From GCA-2683135 sp964507445 (GTDB lineage Bacteria; Planctomycetota; GCA-002687715): a stretch of DNA of 64,000 nt. This document shows, one piece after another, positions 44,306 through 53,218 of the stretch; within the stretch, counting starts at the first letter, position 1; each line of letters opens with the position of its first letter. The stretch is from assembly GCA_964507445.1 (NCBI GenBank), contig CAZDQF010000007.1, positions 139,174 to 203,173 on the forward strand. The letters are read 5' to 3'. The notes beneath the pieces were generated by a model. It searched no databases. It was not told the DNA's origin and was given only the letters and a program-made list of their open reading frames with translations. Made by a program: the position numbers and the translations under genes.

Positions 44306-45634
44306 GTGTCCCTGCTCTCCCTGAGCCTCCGTTACCTGAGGACGCGCCGGGTCGCGCTGGTGGCGGTCCTGGCCACGGCCCTCGGGGTCATGGCCATGAT
44401 CGTGGTCACGGCCCTCATGGACGGGGTGCAGGAGTTCCTGCGGAGCCACTTCAAGGGCACCAGCGCCGATATCCGGGTGGAGCACGTGGAGATGCGGGGC
44501 GGGCTGATCCAGCACTGGGCCACGCTCCAGACGCTGCTGGATGATGAGCTGGCGGCGAACGGGGGAGACGTGGTCGCCATGTCGCCGCGCATGCTCACGC
44601 CGGGCCTGGTGCTCCCGGGAGACCGCCCGCGGCCGGAGAACGAGGACCGCACCCGCGGGCTGTTGCTCGTGGGCATCGACTTCCACCTGGAACGCCAGGT
44701 GACGCCGTTCCAGGAGCTGTTCGATCAGGTGGTGGACGAAGACCTGCGGGTGCCCTCGGAGCTCCGGGAGGACCCGCTCAAGTCCGCCGACGGTGTCCCG
44801 TCCATCATCCTGGGAGACACCCTGGCCCGGGCCCTCGGGGTGTCCCGCACCCGTGACGGCGGCTACGTGACCCTCCTCACCGGGGACCTGGCGTCGGACA
44901 AGAACAAGGTGGAGCGCCGACGCTCCATGGCCTTCCGGGTGGTGGGCTGCTACTCCACCGGTCGCGCGGACTACGACAAGATGTACGCCTACGTGGATCG
45001 TCAGGCCCTGCGTCGTCTGCGGTTCGAGCAACCGGAGCGAGGGCTCGACGCCAACGCGGCCCACCTGCGGATCGCCCACCCTGAGCGCGCGTCGGCTCTG
45101 GCGTCGGACCTGGAGCGTCGCTACCCGGGGCTGCTGTGCCGTTCGTGGGAAGAGGCCAACCGGGTCGAGCTGCTCTCCATCCAGGACCAGAAGAAGATCA
45201 TCCTGGTGATCCTGTTCTCCGCCGTCGTCATCGCCTCCGCCGCCATCCTCGGCATCGTCCACACCATGGTGGTGGAGAAGACCCGGGACATGGGCATCCT
45301 CCGCAGCATGGGGCTGTCCGTGCACCGCCTGGTGATGGTGTTCGCCGGCTACGGCCTCATGCTGGGCGCCATCGGGTCGGCCCTCGGGGTGTTCCTCGGG
45401 CTCGAGCTCGCCCAGAACCTGGACGGGGTCGTGGCGTTCCTCTCCGACGCCACCGGCATGCGCATCCTTGATCCGGAGGTGTATCGGTTCAAGAGCATCC
45501 CGGTGCGGGTGGACCAGGGGACGGTCATGGCCATCGTGGGGACGGCCCTCGGCATGTCCCTGGTGGCGGCGTGGGTTCCGGCCTGGATCCGCGTGCGGGG
45601 GTGGTCGCCGGTGCGCTGCCTGCGCGAGGAGTGA
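44306..45634 (+). CDS. FtsX/MacB-family ABC transporter permease (LolC/E-like), second copy
   Basis: A permease of 442 residues with the same architecture as the first copy: N-terminal helix after RYLRTRRVALVAVL, periplasmic domain, VVEKTRDMGILRSMGLS, and three C-terminal helices. Start GTG 44306 is 3 nt after the ATPase stop. The two permeases probably form a heterodimer like LolC/LolE that handles lipoproteins or another envelope substrate. The window encodes several predicted lipoproteins, consistent with but not proof of that role. Its stop abuts the convergent winged-helix gene. Confidence 0.88.
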   Translation: MSLLSLSLRYLRTRRVALVAVLATALGVMAMIVVTALMDGVQEFLRSHFKGTSADIRVEHVEMRGGLIQHWATLQTLLDDELAANGGDVVAMSPRMLTPGLVLPGDRPRPENEDRTRGLLLVGIDFHLERQVTPFQELFDQVVDEDLRVPSELREDPLKSADGVPSIILGDTLARALGVSRTRDGGYVTLLTGDLASDKNKVERRRSMAFRVVGCYSTGRADYDKMYAYVDRQALRRLRFEQPERGLDANAAHLRIAHPERASALASDLERRYPGLLCRSWEEANRVELLSIQDQKKIILVILFSAVVIASAAILGIVHTMVVEKTRDMGILRSMGLSVHRLVMVFAGYGLMLGAIGSALGVFLGLELAQNLDGVVAFLSDATGMRILDPEVYRFKSIPVRVDQGTVMAIVGTALGMSLVAAWVPAWIRVRGWSPVRCLREE

Positions 45635-45997
45635 TCAGAGAGAGACCACGTCGTCGTCGCTGACGGTGACCCGTCCTTCCCGCGCCAGCCATCCGAGCAC
45701 GTCGCACACCAGCGCGATGTCGATCTGCGCCCTGCGGGCCAGCTCATCGAGCGGCAGGGGTCCGTCCTTGATGCTGTCCATGACCGTGCGGCTGACGTGG
45801 GTGCGCAGGTGCACGGAGTGATCCACGCCGTCGATGAGGATGGCCTCGCGCCCCTGGAGGAAGCGCAGCGCCTGATCCAGTTGGCTGGCGGTCTCGCCGT
45901 CACCGAGCATGGACTGGAGCTGCTCGTGGGTGAGCGAGCCTCGGCCCTCAAGGGCGGCCCGTATGCGATTGACCAGCGTTAGCAGGTTGGTTGGCAT
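45635..45997 (-). CDS. small winged-helix protein
   Basis: A product of 120 residues. The N-terminal half is a helical module (LTHEQLQSMLGDGETASQLDQALRF, split here by a turn). The C-terminal half reads LPLDELARRAQIDIALVCDVLGWLAREGRVTV, a winged-helix pattern with the GWLAREG segment seen in DUF2582-type domains. It could bind DNA or act as an adaptor. It lies 58 nt downstream of the Pro-rich membrane protein gene and may be the last gene of the FloA operon. Confidence 0.6.
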   Translation of the reverse strand: MPTNLLTLVNRIRAALEGRGSLTHEQLQSMLGDGETASQLDQALRFLQGREAILIDGVDHSVHLRTHVSRTVMDSIKDGPLPLDELARRAQIDIALVCDVLGWLAREGRVTVSDDDVVSL

Positions 45998-46055
45998 GGC
46001 GAACGCCGCCCATGTTAGCGGGTCCCCGGGTCCGATCGGAACAGCAGTCCGGGGC

Positions 46056-46649
46056 TCAGCTGCCGTGGGGCTCGAAGCAGCGCGGCGGGCCGAGGATCTC
46101 GCGCACCACGAGGGCCTGGCGGAGCCCCTCCCGAGTGCTCACGGCCTGCAGCAGGGGGTGCCGTTTGGAGACCCTGGGCCCGGAGGCGGACGTCACGAGT
46201 GGACGGGGGAGCAGGCTCCGTCTGTCACGCTCAGCCCGTCTCGCATCTCGTGACGAAGGGAGCGCGGGGAGGGCTGTCGCCAGCGCCGGTCTCCGCTCGG
46301 ACTCGGGCTCCGGCTCCACCGGGACCGGGATCACCCGCACTTCCGGGATCACCTGGGGTGAGACCTGCACCGGTGCGGGGGGCTCAGGTGGTAGCCCCAG
46401 GATCTCCTCTCGCAGCATGCGCCGCAGGTCCTGCGGCGGCTCCCGTTTCTGGATGATCGGCTCAGGCTCCGACGCGAACGCCGGCGCAGGCTCCTCCATC
46501 CCCGGGTCATCCGGCGCCGGGGGAGGCGCCGCGGTGGGCGGACGCAGGGTCCGCTGTCGGGCCAGGGCCTTCTTCCTCGACTTGCCGCTGGAGAGAAGGG
46601 AAATCAGGGCGATGATGAGGAACCCGATGACCTCGAGGAACGAGTCCAT
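46056..46649 (-). CDS. membrane-anchored proline-rich protein
   Basis: A protein of 197 residues with an N-terminal transmembrane helix (LEVIGFLIIALISLL) and a basic patch. A long Pro/Glu-rich disordered region follows, and a short conserved-looking C-terminal helix motif REGLRQALVVREILGPPR. That LRxA-x-REILGPP ending occurs at the end of otherwise disordered proteins in related bacteria to my recollection, probably as a docking element. The gene starts 6 nt after the floA stop, so it is cotranscribed with the flotillin operon. Function unknown. Confidence 0.7.
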   Translation of the reverse strand: MDSFLEVIGFLIIALISLLSSGKSRKKALARQRTLRPPTAAPPPAPDDPGMEEPAPAFASEPEPIIQKREPPQDLRRMLREEILGLPPEPPAPVQVSPQVIPEVRVIPVPVEPEPESERRPALATALPALPSSRDARRAERDRRSLLPRPLVTSASGPRVSKRHPLLQAVSTREGLRQALVVREILGPPRCFEPHGS

Positions 46650-46655
46650 GGTGGC

Positions 46656-47681
46656 CTACTCGTCGTCCCCTTCCGGGGGCTTGGCGAGGGTGGACCTCAT
46701 GTCCGTGTCCGCCTCCAGATTCTTGATCTTGAGGTAGTCCATGATCCCCAGGTTGCCGGAACGGAAGGCCTCTGCGACCGCCAGAGGCACCTCCGCCTCC
46801 GCCAGCACCAGCTTGGCCTGGTTCTGGGCCACGTCCGCCTTCATCTCGTGCTCGCGGGCGATGGCCATGGCCTTGCGCTCCTCCGCCTTGGCCTGGGCCA
46901 CGAGGAGGTCTGCCTGGGCCTGGTCTGTCTGCAGCTGGGAGCCGATGTTCTGGCCTACGTCGATGTCGGCGATGTCGATGGAGAGAATCTCGAAGGCGGA
47001 GCCCGCATCGAGCCCCTTGCTCAGCACCGTGTCAGAGATCTTGTCTGGGTTCTCCAGCACCGCGCTGTGGGTGTTGGAGGAGCCGATGGTGGTGAGGATG
47101 CCCTCGCCGACCCGGGCGACGATGGTGTCTTCGGTGGCGCCGCCCACGAGGCGGGGGATGTGGGTGCGTACGGTGACCCGCGCCTTGGCCTTCAACTCGA
47201 TGCCGTCCTGGGCCACGGCGGAGATGACCGACTTGCCCGATCCGGCGCTGGGGCAGTCGATGACCTTCGGGTCCACCGACGTGCGGATGGCGTCCACCAC
47301 GTCTCGGCCCGCCAGGTCGATGGCCGCGGCTGTCTTGAAGGGCAACTCGATGCCCGCCCGGTCGGCGGCGATGAGGGCCGCAACCACCGCGGGGACGTTA
47401 CCGCCCGCCAGGTAGTGGGCCTCCAACTCCTGGGTGTCGACGGTCATTCCGGACTGCACCACCTTGACCTTGGAGGTCACGATCAGGTTCGCGTTCACCT
47501 TGCGGAAGCTCATGCCCACCAGCTCGAACAGGGAGATGTTGGCACGGCTGAACATGGCCCTGATGTAGAGGTTCAGATACCTCATCAGGAAGATGACGAC
47601 GATCAGGGCGATCGCGCCGAGCACGATGAGGGCGATGTCCCCAGGGCTCATCTGCAGCAGCTGCGGGTGGGTGTTGTCCAT
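46656..47681 (-). CDS. floA: flotillin-like protein FloA (UPF0365)
   Basis: A bacterial flotillin of 341 residues that organises functional membrane microdomains. A single N-terminal hydrophobic segment (DIALIVLGAIALIVVIFLM) is followed by an SPFH-like core with SFRKVNANLIV, AHYLAGGNVPAVV and ARVTVRTHIPRLVGGATEDTI. The C-terminal coiled coil is rich in Ala/Glu/Lys (VAQAKAEERKAMAIAREHEM). Length matches FloA. ATG 47681 was chosen; an earlier in-frame ATG would add an unrelated N-terminus. It is downstream of two NfeD genes, the conserved partners of FloA. Confidence 0.95.
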   Translation of the reverse strand: MDNTHPQLLQMSPGDIALIVLGAIALIVVIFLMRYLNLYIRAMFSRANISLFELVGMSFRKVNANLIVTSKVKVVQSGMTVDTQELEAHYLAGGNVPAVVAALIAADRAGIELPFKTAAAIDLAGRDVVDAIRTSVDPKVIDCPSAGSGKSVISAVAQDGIELKAKARVTVRTHIPRLVGGATEDTIVARVGEGILTTIGSSNTHSAVLENPDKISDTVLSKGLDAGSAFEILSIDIADIDVGQNIGSQLQTDQAQADLLVAQAKAEERKAMAIAREHEMKADVAQNQAKLVLAEAEVPLAVAEAFRSGNLGIMDYLKIKNLEADTDMRSTLAKPPEGDDE

Positions 47682-47721
47682 GAAGTTGTTTCCTTGTTGC
47701 GGGGAACCCGCTTCGGAGAGT

Positions 47722-48201
47722 CTAAGAGCCTGTCGCCCGGACCACCACTCTGGTCCCATCCACGTCCGCGACTGAGACGGCGCTGCCCTTGGGCACGAAG
47801 CGCCCCGACGCGACCACGTCCACGCGGCGACCGCTGATCCGAGCGACGCCCGATGGCCTGAGGTCCGTGATCGCTTCCCCCGTGGCGCCGATGAGTTGGT
47901 TCAACTCCGTGGGGGTGGTGCCGTGCTGGATGTCCTCGGGCTTCGGGCCCTGCAGGAACAGCATGCGGCCGATGGGGGTGTGGGGGATGACCTTGAAGCC
48001 CACGGCGATGGCGATGGGTAGGGTCACCACGCCTACGACCACGAAGGTCCATCCGGCGGCCTCGCCCACGGCGAAGGCGTTGACCAGTGCGAAGGCGTAA
48101 GCCGTGGCGGCTCCCAGGGAGAGGATGCCGAAGGAGGGGAACGTCAACTCCAGCATCACCAGGATCAGCGCCACGAGGGTCAGGACGATGGCGAGGGTCA
48201 A
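47722..48201 (-). CDS. short NfeD-family protein
   Basis: A membrane protein of 159 residues with four hydrophobic stretches in the first 85 residues. A C-terminal OB-fold NfeD domain follows (LIGATGEAITDLRPSGVARISG, ending in VVVRATG). Short NfeD proteins accompany flotillins and are thought to interact with them. ATG 48201 overlaps the stop of the long NfeD gene by four bases. Confidence 0.9.
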   Translation of the reverse strand: MTLAIVLTLVALILVMLELTFPSFGILSLGAATAYAFALVNAFAVGEAAGWTFVVVGVVTLPIAIAVGFKVIPHTPIGRMLFLQGPKPEDIQHGTTPTELNQLIGATGEAITDLRPSGVARISGRRVDVVASGRFVPKGSAVSVADVDGTRVVVRATGS

Positions 48202-49784
48202 GGGGCGTCCTCCCGTACTCGGCTGACGATCACGCGTAAGCCCTCGACCTGCACCACCTCGACGGGCTCGCCTCTCGGGACAAACTCACCATCGCTCACC
48301 ACATCCACCGAGCCCTCCGGGAAGGCGGCGTGCCCGGATGGCCGCAGGTCCGTGTCCGCGACGCCCCGCGCGCCGATGACGACCGGCACCTTCCCGGTGG
48401 CGGTCACCCCGGTCGAGGCTACCGGTTCGAGCACCGGCGGTCGCACGAACGCCCGATTGAAGAGCGGTAGCCGGTGCAGTTGCCCGGCGAGGGTGATGGA
48501 CCCCACCACACCCAGGATGCTGGAGCCGAGGAGAGTGGTGAGCCAGGCCCGCACCTTCACCCAGTCTCCGTCAGAGTCGGGGACCAGCTTCTCCCACAGG
48601 GAGTCCCCGTCCAGGCCCACGCTGCCGGCGTAGATGGAGAACAGGATCAGCAGGATCCCGGACACTCCGGCGATACCGAAGCCCGGGATGATGACCACCT
48701 CCGCCAGCAGCAAGAAGAAGCCCAGGATCAACATGCCGACCGTGAAAGCCAGGTCGAGGCCGTTGTCTCCCTGCTGGACCGCGAAGAACGCCACGAGGCA
48801 GAGGATGCCCACGGCGCCGAAGGCCCCCAGGCCCGGGGTCTTCAACTCCATGACGAAGAACGCGAGGCCGGCCACCAGCAGCAGCAGGGTCCAGTCGAGC
48901 CGACCCGCGAGATGGAAGAAGTAGCCGAGCCCCTTGGGGGGCGGCATGCGGATCAACTCCTCGCCCTTGAGGGGGCGGCTCTCGAGGCCCACCAGCCCGG
49001 GGATGTCGTCGCGGGACCGGGCCACCTGATGGGGGAACGCGGCGTTGAACCCGGGGATCTTGTCGTAGCGGGCTCCCTGCACCACCTTCAGCGCAGAGCT
49101 CTTGCCGACCACTTGGCGGACCCTCAGCCCCTGGCGCTCGCGGATGTCCTGGGGGTACTGGCGGTCCAGCTCGTCGAGGGTAAGGAACAGGGTCTGCTCC
49201 CTGGAAGCTCCCCACACCGCCCACAGGTCCATGTCAGGGTCCACCATGGACCGCAGCAGCTCGGCGTCGAAGCCGCCGAGGCCGGCGATGGAGTCCATGT
49301 CGGACAGCACCTCCGCCATCAACTTGCGTGGGGCCTCCCTGAACGACCCGGTGCCCTGCATCTGGATGGGGATGGCGTTGCCGATGGCCGCGCCGACGCC
49401 GAGGATCAGGTTCTTGGCGCCGAGGGCCACGATGGCTCCGGCGGAGGTCGCCTGGTAGGGCACGTACGCGTAGGTCCGGATGCCGTTGGAGCGCCGCAGG
49501 TCATCCAGGTCCTTGAGCATCTCGCGGGTGATGTCCAGGCGCCCGCCCGGGGTTGTCACCTCGAGGACGATGATCTGCGCGCCCTGGGCGACCGCCATGT
49601 CGCGGTGCTTGCGCCATGAGCGCAGCAGCGCCTCGTCGATGGGCACGCCGCCGGTCTGTCCCGCCTCCTGGCATTCATCCGGGGTGGGCATGGCGACGAC
49701 CCGCAGCACCTCCTGCGAGCGGGCCGCGACGACGAGGGCTGTGAGCATCAGGATGGTGCGAAGCATCGCGCACAGTGTGTCCAT
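48198..49784 (-). CDS. NfeD1b-type protein: ClpP-class membrane serine protease fused to NfeD
   Basis: A protein of 528 residues with an N-terminal signal/anchor (MLRTILMLTALVVAARSQ). The ClpP/crotonase-like protease domain at about 25-220 contains IIVLEVTTPGGRLD and YQATSAGAIVALGAKN, where the Ser of TSAGA fits the nucleophile. About five transmembrane helices follow (WTLLLLVAGLAFFVMELKTPGLG and others), then an OB-fold NfeD domain ending in GLRVIVSRV. Family members cleave stomatin/flotillin-type partners. ATG 49784 has GGGAG 6 nt upstream. First gene of the NfeD1b-NfeD-FloA operon. Confidence 0.9.
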   Translation of the reverse strand: MDTLCAMLRTILMLTALVVAARSQEVLRVVAMPTPDECQEAGQTGGVPIDEALLRSWRKHRDMAVAQGAQIIVLEVTTPGGRLDITREMLKDLDDLRRSNGIRTYAYVPYQATSAGAIVALGAKNLILGVGAAIGNAIPIQMQGTGSFREAPRKLMAEVLSDMDSIAGLGGFDAELLRSMVDPDMDLWAVWGASREQTLFLTLDELDRQYPQDIRERQGLRVRQVVGKSSALKVVQGARYDKIPGFNAAFPHQVARSRDDIPGLVGLESRPLKGEELIRMPPPKGLGYFFHLAGRLDWTLLLLVAGLAFFVMELKTPGLGAFGAVGILCLVAFFAVQQGDNGLDLAFTVGMLILGFFLLLAEVVIIPGFGIAGVSGILLILFSIYAGSVGLDGDSLWEKLVPDSDGDWVKVRAWLTTLLGSSILGVVGSITLAGQLHRLPLFNRAFVRPPVLEPVASTGVTATGKVPVVIGARGVADTDLRPSGHAAFPEGSVDVVSDGEFVPRGEPVEVVQVEGLRVIVSRVREDAP

Positions 49785-49900
49785 CTGCGGCTCCCGCGGC
49801 AAGCGCACGCCCAGCCGCCGCGCTCGCCGGTTCTGGCTGCTCTCCGCGGGGTTGGGGCGTAGGCTATCCCCCGTGGCATCTCACAGCAGGAGCACATCTC

Positions 49901-50248
49901 ATGACCCACACTGATGTTCGCGTCGTCCTGACCACGGCCCCGGACGAAGACGTAGCCGCCCGCCTCGCCCGGGCGCTGGTCTCCGGAGGCCACGCCGCCT
50001 GCGTGAATCGGGTGCCGGGGGTGCGCTCCACCTATGTCTGGGAAGGGGAGGTCCAGGAGGACGGGGAGGTGCTGCTGTGGATCAAGACCACCGCCCAGAG
50101 AGTCCCCGCGCTGACGGCGCTTGTCGAGCAGGAGCACCCTTACGACTGTCCAGCGGTGGTGGCGCTGCCGGTCACGGACGGGTCCCAGACCTATCTGGAG
50201 TGGGTGCGCGGAGCCTGCCGCGGCAGCGGGGACGCACCGTCCGCCTGA
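49901..50248 (+). CDS. cutA: CutA1-like divalent-cation tolerance protein
   Basis: A protein of 115 residues of the CutA1 family, small trimeric ferredoxin-like proteins linked to copper/divalent cation tolerance. Motifs: VLTTAPDEDVAARLARALV, HAACVNRVPGVRSTYVWEGEVQED, EVLLWIKTT and HPYDCPAVVALPV, the last with the family's HPY-xxP segment. ATG 49901 has CAGGAG 8 nt upstream. It diverges from the NfeD1b operon across 116 bp. Confidence 0.93.
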   Translation: MTHTDVRVVLTTAPDEDVAARLARALVSGGHAACVNRVPGVRSTYVWEGEVQEDGEVLLWIKTTAQRVPALTALVEQEHPYDCPAVVALPVTDGSQTYLEWVRGACRGSGDAPSA

Positions 50249-50278
50249 TGCGCGTCAACCGGGGAAGCGGCGAATCGC

Positions 50279-50446
50279 CTACTTCTTCTTTTCGGTGTGG
50301 ACCGTGTGCTTGCGCAGGCGCGGGGAGTACTTCTTGAGCTCGACCTTCGCAGCCTTCGGCTTCTTACGGATCGTGTAGTTCCGGTCGCCAGTCTCGGAGC
50401 AGACGAGGAAGACCACCTCTCGCTTGTCTTTATTCTTCTTGCCCAC
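50279..50446 (-). CDS. rpmG: 50S ribosomal protein L33
   Basis: A basic protein of 55 residues of the large ribosomal subunit. KREVVFLVCSETGDRNYTIRKKP and LKKYSPRLRKHTVHTEKK are typical of L33. Only one Cys is present, so this is a zinc-free (C-) paralog. GTG 50446 is chosen because a perfect AGGAGG lies 8 nt upstream; the frame is open further. It is separate from the secE/nusG cluster where rpmG often sits. Confidence 0.95.
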   Translation of the reverse strand: MGKKNKDKREVVFLVCSETGDRNYTIRKKPKAAKVELKKYSPRLRKHTVHTEKKK

Positions 50447-50454
50447 GGAAGCAA

Positions 50455-50460
50455 CCTCCT
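50455..50460 (-). promoter_or_regulatory. perfect Shine-Dalgarno that sets the L33 start
   Basis: AGGAGG on the - strand, 8 nt before GTG 50446. Confidence 0.85.
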
Positions 50461-50537
50461 GGATCGGGAACACCCGTTGTATCAAGGGCTTGAGTAGCGA
50501 TCAACGGGTCCGGGTCCAGGCCGGTACAATGCCGCCC

Positions 50538-51854
50538 ATGCACCAGTCGAAAACCCGCTCTTGCCTTGTTTTGCTCCTCCTCGGGGCGCTCGCCACCACC
50601 GCGGCAGGCCAACGCAGACGCGGTGGCGGGGACTGGAAGACCCCCCCCGCGCCCAGCCTGAAGGGCGCCGTTGGGGAGGAGGCTGTCCTCAAGGCGGTCT
50701 CGCTCGGGGTGCGCCGGCTCGTGGACATGCAGGAGGCCGACCCTCGTCCGGACATGAAGCTGCGGCGACGCCGAGGCAGGGGGCAGCGGCCGGACGGCAC
50801 CGAGAAGAAGGAGATGACCGGGAAGACCTGGAAGGCGCCCAAGCGCGGGGCCGAGTGGCCCTACGAGGGGGTCTACCTCCGCGGCGGGGCCAGCCCTCCG
50901 GGCTACCGGGTGGGGGGCACCGCCATCGCCGGGTGGTCGTTGCTGGAGGCGCCCGGGTTCGCCCAGGACAAGAAGCGGCAGGCGGCGTTCAAGCGGGCGT
51001 TCGAGTTCGTCACCCAGCAGCTGGAGCTGGAGCCCCTCATGGCCGAGGAGGACATGCTGGGCTACGACGTGCGCGGCTGGGGACAGATCTACGCCTTGCA
51101 GTTCATGCTCGTCTCCTTGAAGAAGGGCGAGCTGGACGCCAAGGGTATGCGACGGGCCAAGCGCGCCGCCAACCAATGCCTTCAGCTGTTGAAGAAGCAG
51201 CAGCTGAAGGGCGGCGGCTGGAACTACGCCAACCGCGGCGGCCGCGGCGGCGTCAGCCCGTTCATGACCGGCCCCGCGCTCCAGGCCCTCATGGAGGCCA
51301 AGGCGCAGGGCTTCGAGGTGGATGAGGCCACGTTCAAGCGCGGCCTCGATGCCCTCGAGTCGGGTCGCTTCGAGGACGGCGCGTACGCCTACTCCGGCGT
51401 CGCCCGGGCCAGCAAGGACCTGGACAAGAACCGGACCGGCACGGGAGCCCCCGCCGGCTCCGCCGCGCGCTCCGCGGTGGTGGAGACGACCCTCTACCTC
51501 GCCGGACGCGGCTCCATCGACCGGGTGCGGGAGTCCGTGGACATGTTCTTCGAGCACTGGAAGTGGCTCGATCAGCGCATGCGCCGTCACAGCACCCACA
51601 TCGGGCCCTACGGCATCGCTCCCTACTACTTCTACTACGCTCACCAGTACACCGGTCAGGCCATCGAGGTGCTGCCGGAGGCAGAGCGGGCCAAGTACCG
51701 CGACCTGCTCCGTCGTCACTACTGGCTCAACCGCGACAAGGACGGCACCTGGAACGACCGGGTGTTCCCCCGGTCCTCCTCCTACGGGACCTCCACCTCG
51801 ATCCTCGGGCTCATGGCGCCGCACATGGAGCTGCCGACCCCCTGGAAGCTGTGA
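50538..51854 (+). CDS. exported alpha-toroid (prenyltransferase/squalene-cyclase-like) repeat protein
   Basis: A protein of 438 residues with signal peptide SCLVLLLLGALATTAAGQ. The mature part contains repeats of the terpene-cyclase/prenyltransferase alpha-alpha toroid: GTAIAGWSLLEAPGF, GYDVRGWGQIYALQFMLV, LKGGGWNYANRGG, FMTGPALQALMEAKAQG, RFEDGAYAYSG and GPYGIAPYYFYYAHQY. The cyclase DxDD motif was not seen, and it is exported, so it probably is not a terpene cyclase. Similar secreted proteins are frequent in Planctomycetota. Start ATG 50538; ATG 50529 is an alternative. The stop overlaps the sulfatase start as GTGA. Confidence 0.78.
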   Translation: MHQSKTRSCLVLLLLGALATTAAGQRRRGGGDWKTPPAPSLKGAVGEEAVLKAVSLGVRRLVDMQEADPRPDMKLRRRRGRGQRPDGTEKKEMTGKTWKAPKRGAEWPYEGVYLRGGASPPGYRVGGTAIAGWSLLEAPGFAQDKKRQAAFKRAFEFVTQQLELEPLMAEEDMLGYDVRGWGQIYALQFMLVSLKKGELDAKGMRRAKRAANQCLQLLKKQQLKGGGWNYANRGGRGGVSPFMTGPALQALMEAKAQGFEVDEATFKRGLDALESGRFEDGAYAYSGVARASKDLDKNRTGTGAPAGSAARSAVVETTLYLAGRGSIDRVRESVDMFFEHWKWLDQRMRRHSTHIGPYGIAPYYFYYAHQYTGQAIEVLPEAERAKYRDLLRRHYWLNRDKDGTWNDRVFPRSSSYGTSTSILGLMAPHMELPTPWKL

Positions 51855-53164
51855 CCGTTCGCCTCTCGGCGTCGCTGGCCCGGTGCGGCTGCGGGCTCTT
51901 GCTGCTCGCCGCCTGGGCCGCGGCCCAGGCCAGCCCGCCCAACCTGATCCTCATCATGGCCGACGACAACCGCTACCCGGGCCACCGCAGCTACGGCTCC
52001 AACCTCTAAGCCACGCCGAGGCTGGACCGCATGGCGAAGGAGGGTCTGCGCTTCACCGACTTCCACTCCAACGGCGCCGTCTGCAGCCCTACCCGGGCGG
52101 CGTTGCTGACCGGTCGCTACCAGCAACGGACGGGCGTTGACGGCGTGCTCAACGCGGACCCCAAGCACCCTTACCATCAGCGTGGGCTCCACCAGGATGA
52201 GGTGACCTTCGCGGAGGTGTTGGGGGCCTCCGGTTATCGCTCCGCGGTCATCGGCAAGTGGCACCTCGGCTATCGGCCCCGGTTCAACCCCGTCCACCAG
52301 GGCTTCGGCCGCTTCGTCGGGTTCCTCAGCGGCAACGTGGACTACCAGTCCCACTACGACCGCATGGTCACGTTCGATTGGTGGCACGGGGAGGAGCGCA
52401 AGCGGGAGCCCGGGTACGTCACCGAGCTGCTGACGAAGCACGCCCTGTCCTTCATGGACGCGGGCGCCGGCCCCTTCTGCCTCTACGTCTCCCACGCCGC
52501 CGTCCACAACCCGAACCAGGGGCCCGACGATCCGCCCATCCGCGGACCGGACGCGCGGCCGCGCAAGGAGCTGGCGCCTACGGCGCAGGCGGTCAAGGCC
52601 ATGATGACCGCCCTCGATCAGAGCGTGGGCGCCATCCTCGACGGGGTCGCGTCCCGGGGCCTCTCCAGGAACACCCTGGTGCTGTTCATCTCCGACAACG
52701 GTGGCACCCGGGAGAACAAGACCACGGGCCCATTGCTACGCGGGCTCAAGGGCAGCGTGTTCGAGGGCGGGCATCGAGTCCCGGCCATCGCCTGGTGGCC
52801 CGGGCGTATCAAGCCCGGCGTCACCGCGGCGCCCGCCATGACCATGGACCTGCTCCCGACGTTCGCTTCGCTGGCCGGAGCCCCCATCCCCGAGGGTCAC
52901 GCCCTGGACGGGGTCGACCTCAAGCCCCTGCTCCTGGAGCAGACCGCTCCGGCGAAGCGGCGCCTCTACTGGCAGAACCAGAACGGCAAGGCCGCGGCCG
53001 TGCGGGACGGGCCGTGGAAGCTGGTGGTGCGCCCCCGGGGGAGCGCGCTGTTCAACCTCGCGGAGGACCTGAAGGAGCGCCGTGACCTTTCGGCGGAGCA
53101 TCCCCGGCGGGTGAAGGACCTGACCGCGGCGCTGGATCAATGGCGCGCCGCGGTGACCCGGTGA
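51851..53164 (+). pseudogene. type I sulfatase interrupted by an in-frame TAA
   Basis: Read from GTG 51851 (overlapping the preceding stop), the frame gives a signal peptide (CGLLLLAAWAAAQA) and PPNLILIMADDNRYPGH with metal ligands D38/D39. TAA at 52007-52009 then interrupts the frame in the middle of SNL-stop-ATPRLDRMAKEGLRF, where sulfatases normally read through. After the stop the frame continues unbroken with C78-S-P-T-R (the formylglycine motif CxPxR), GKWHLG, and D282/N283 in ISDNGG, to TGA 53164. A start at ATG 52031 would give 377 residues without the DD ligands and the signal peptide. No other lesion is visible. It may be a recent nonsense mutation or a sequencing error. Confidence 0.85.
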
Positions 53165-53218
53165 GCGGAGGCGCAGGCCGGTCTGCTACCCTGCGCGCCC
53201 ATCGTCAGAGCCTGGCCC

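Noticed and set aside
50490..50530. TTGAGT and TACAAT as a promoter for the alpha-toroid gene
   Set aside because: The spacing is about 29 nt, too long for a sigma-70 promoter, and TACAAT overlaps a possible ATG.
52007..52009. Programmed recoding (selenocysteine or pyrrolysine) at the sulfatase stop
   Set aside because: The codon is TAA, not TGA or TAG, and no recoding structure was evident just downstream. A mutation or sequence error is simpler.
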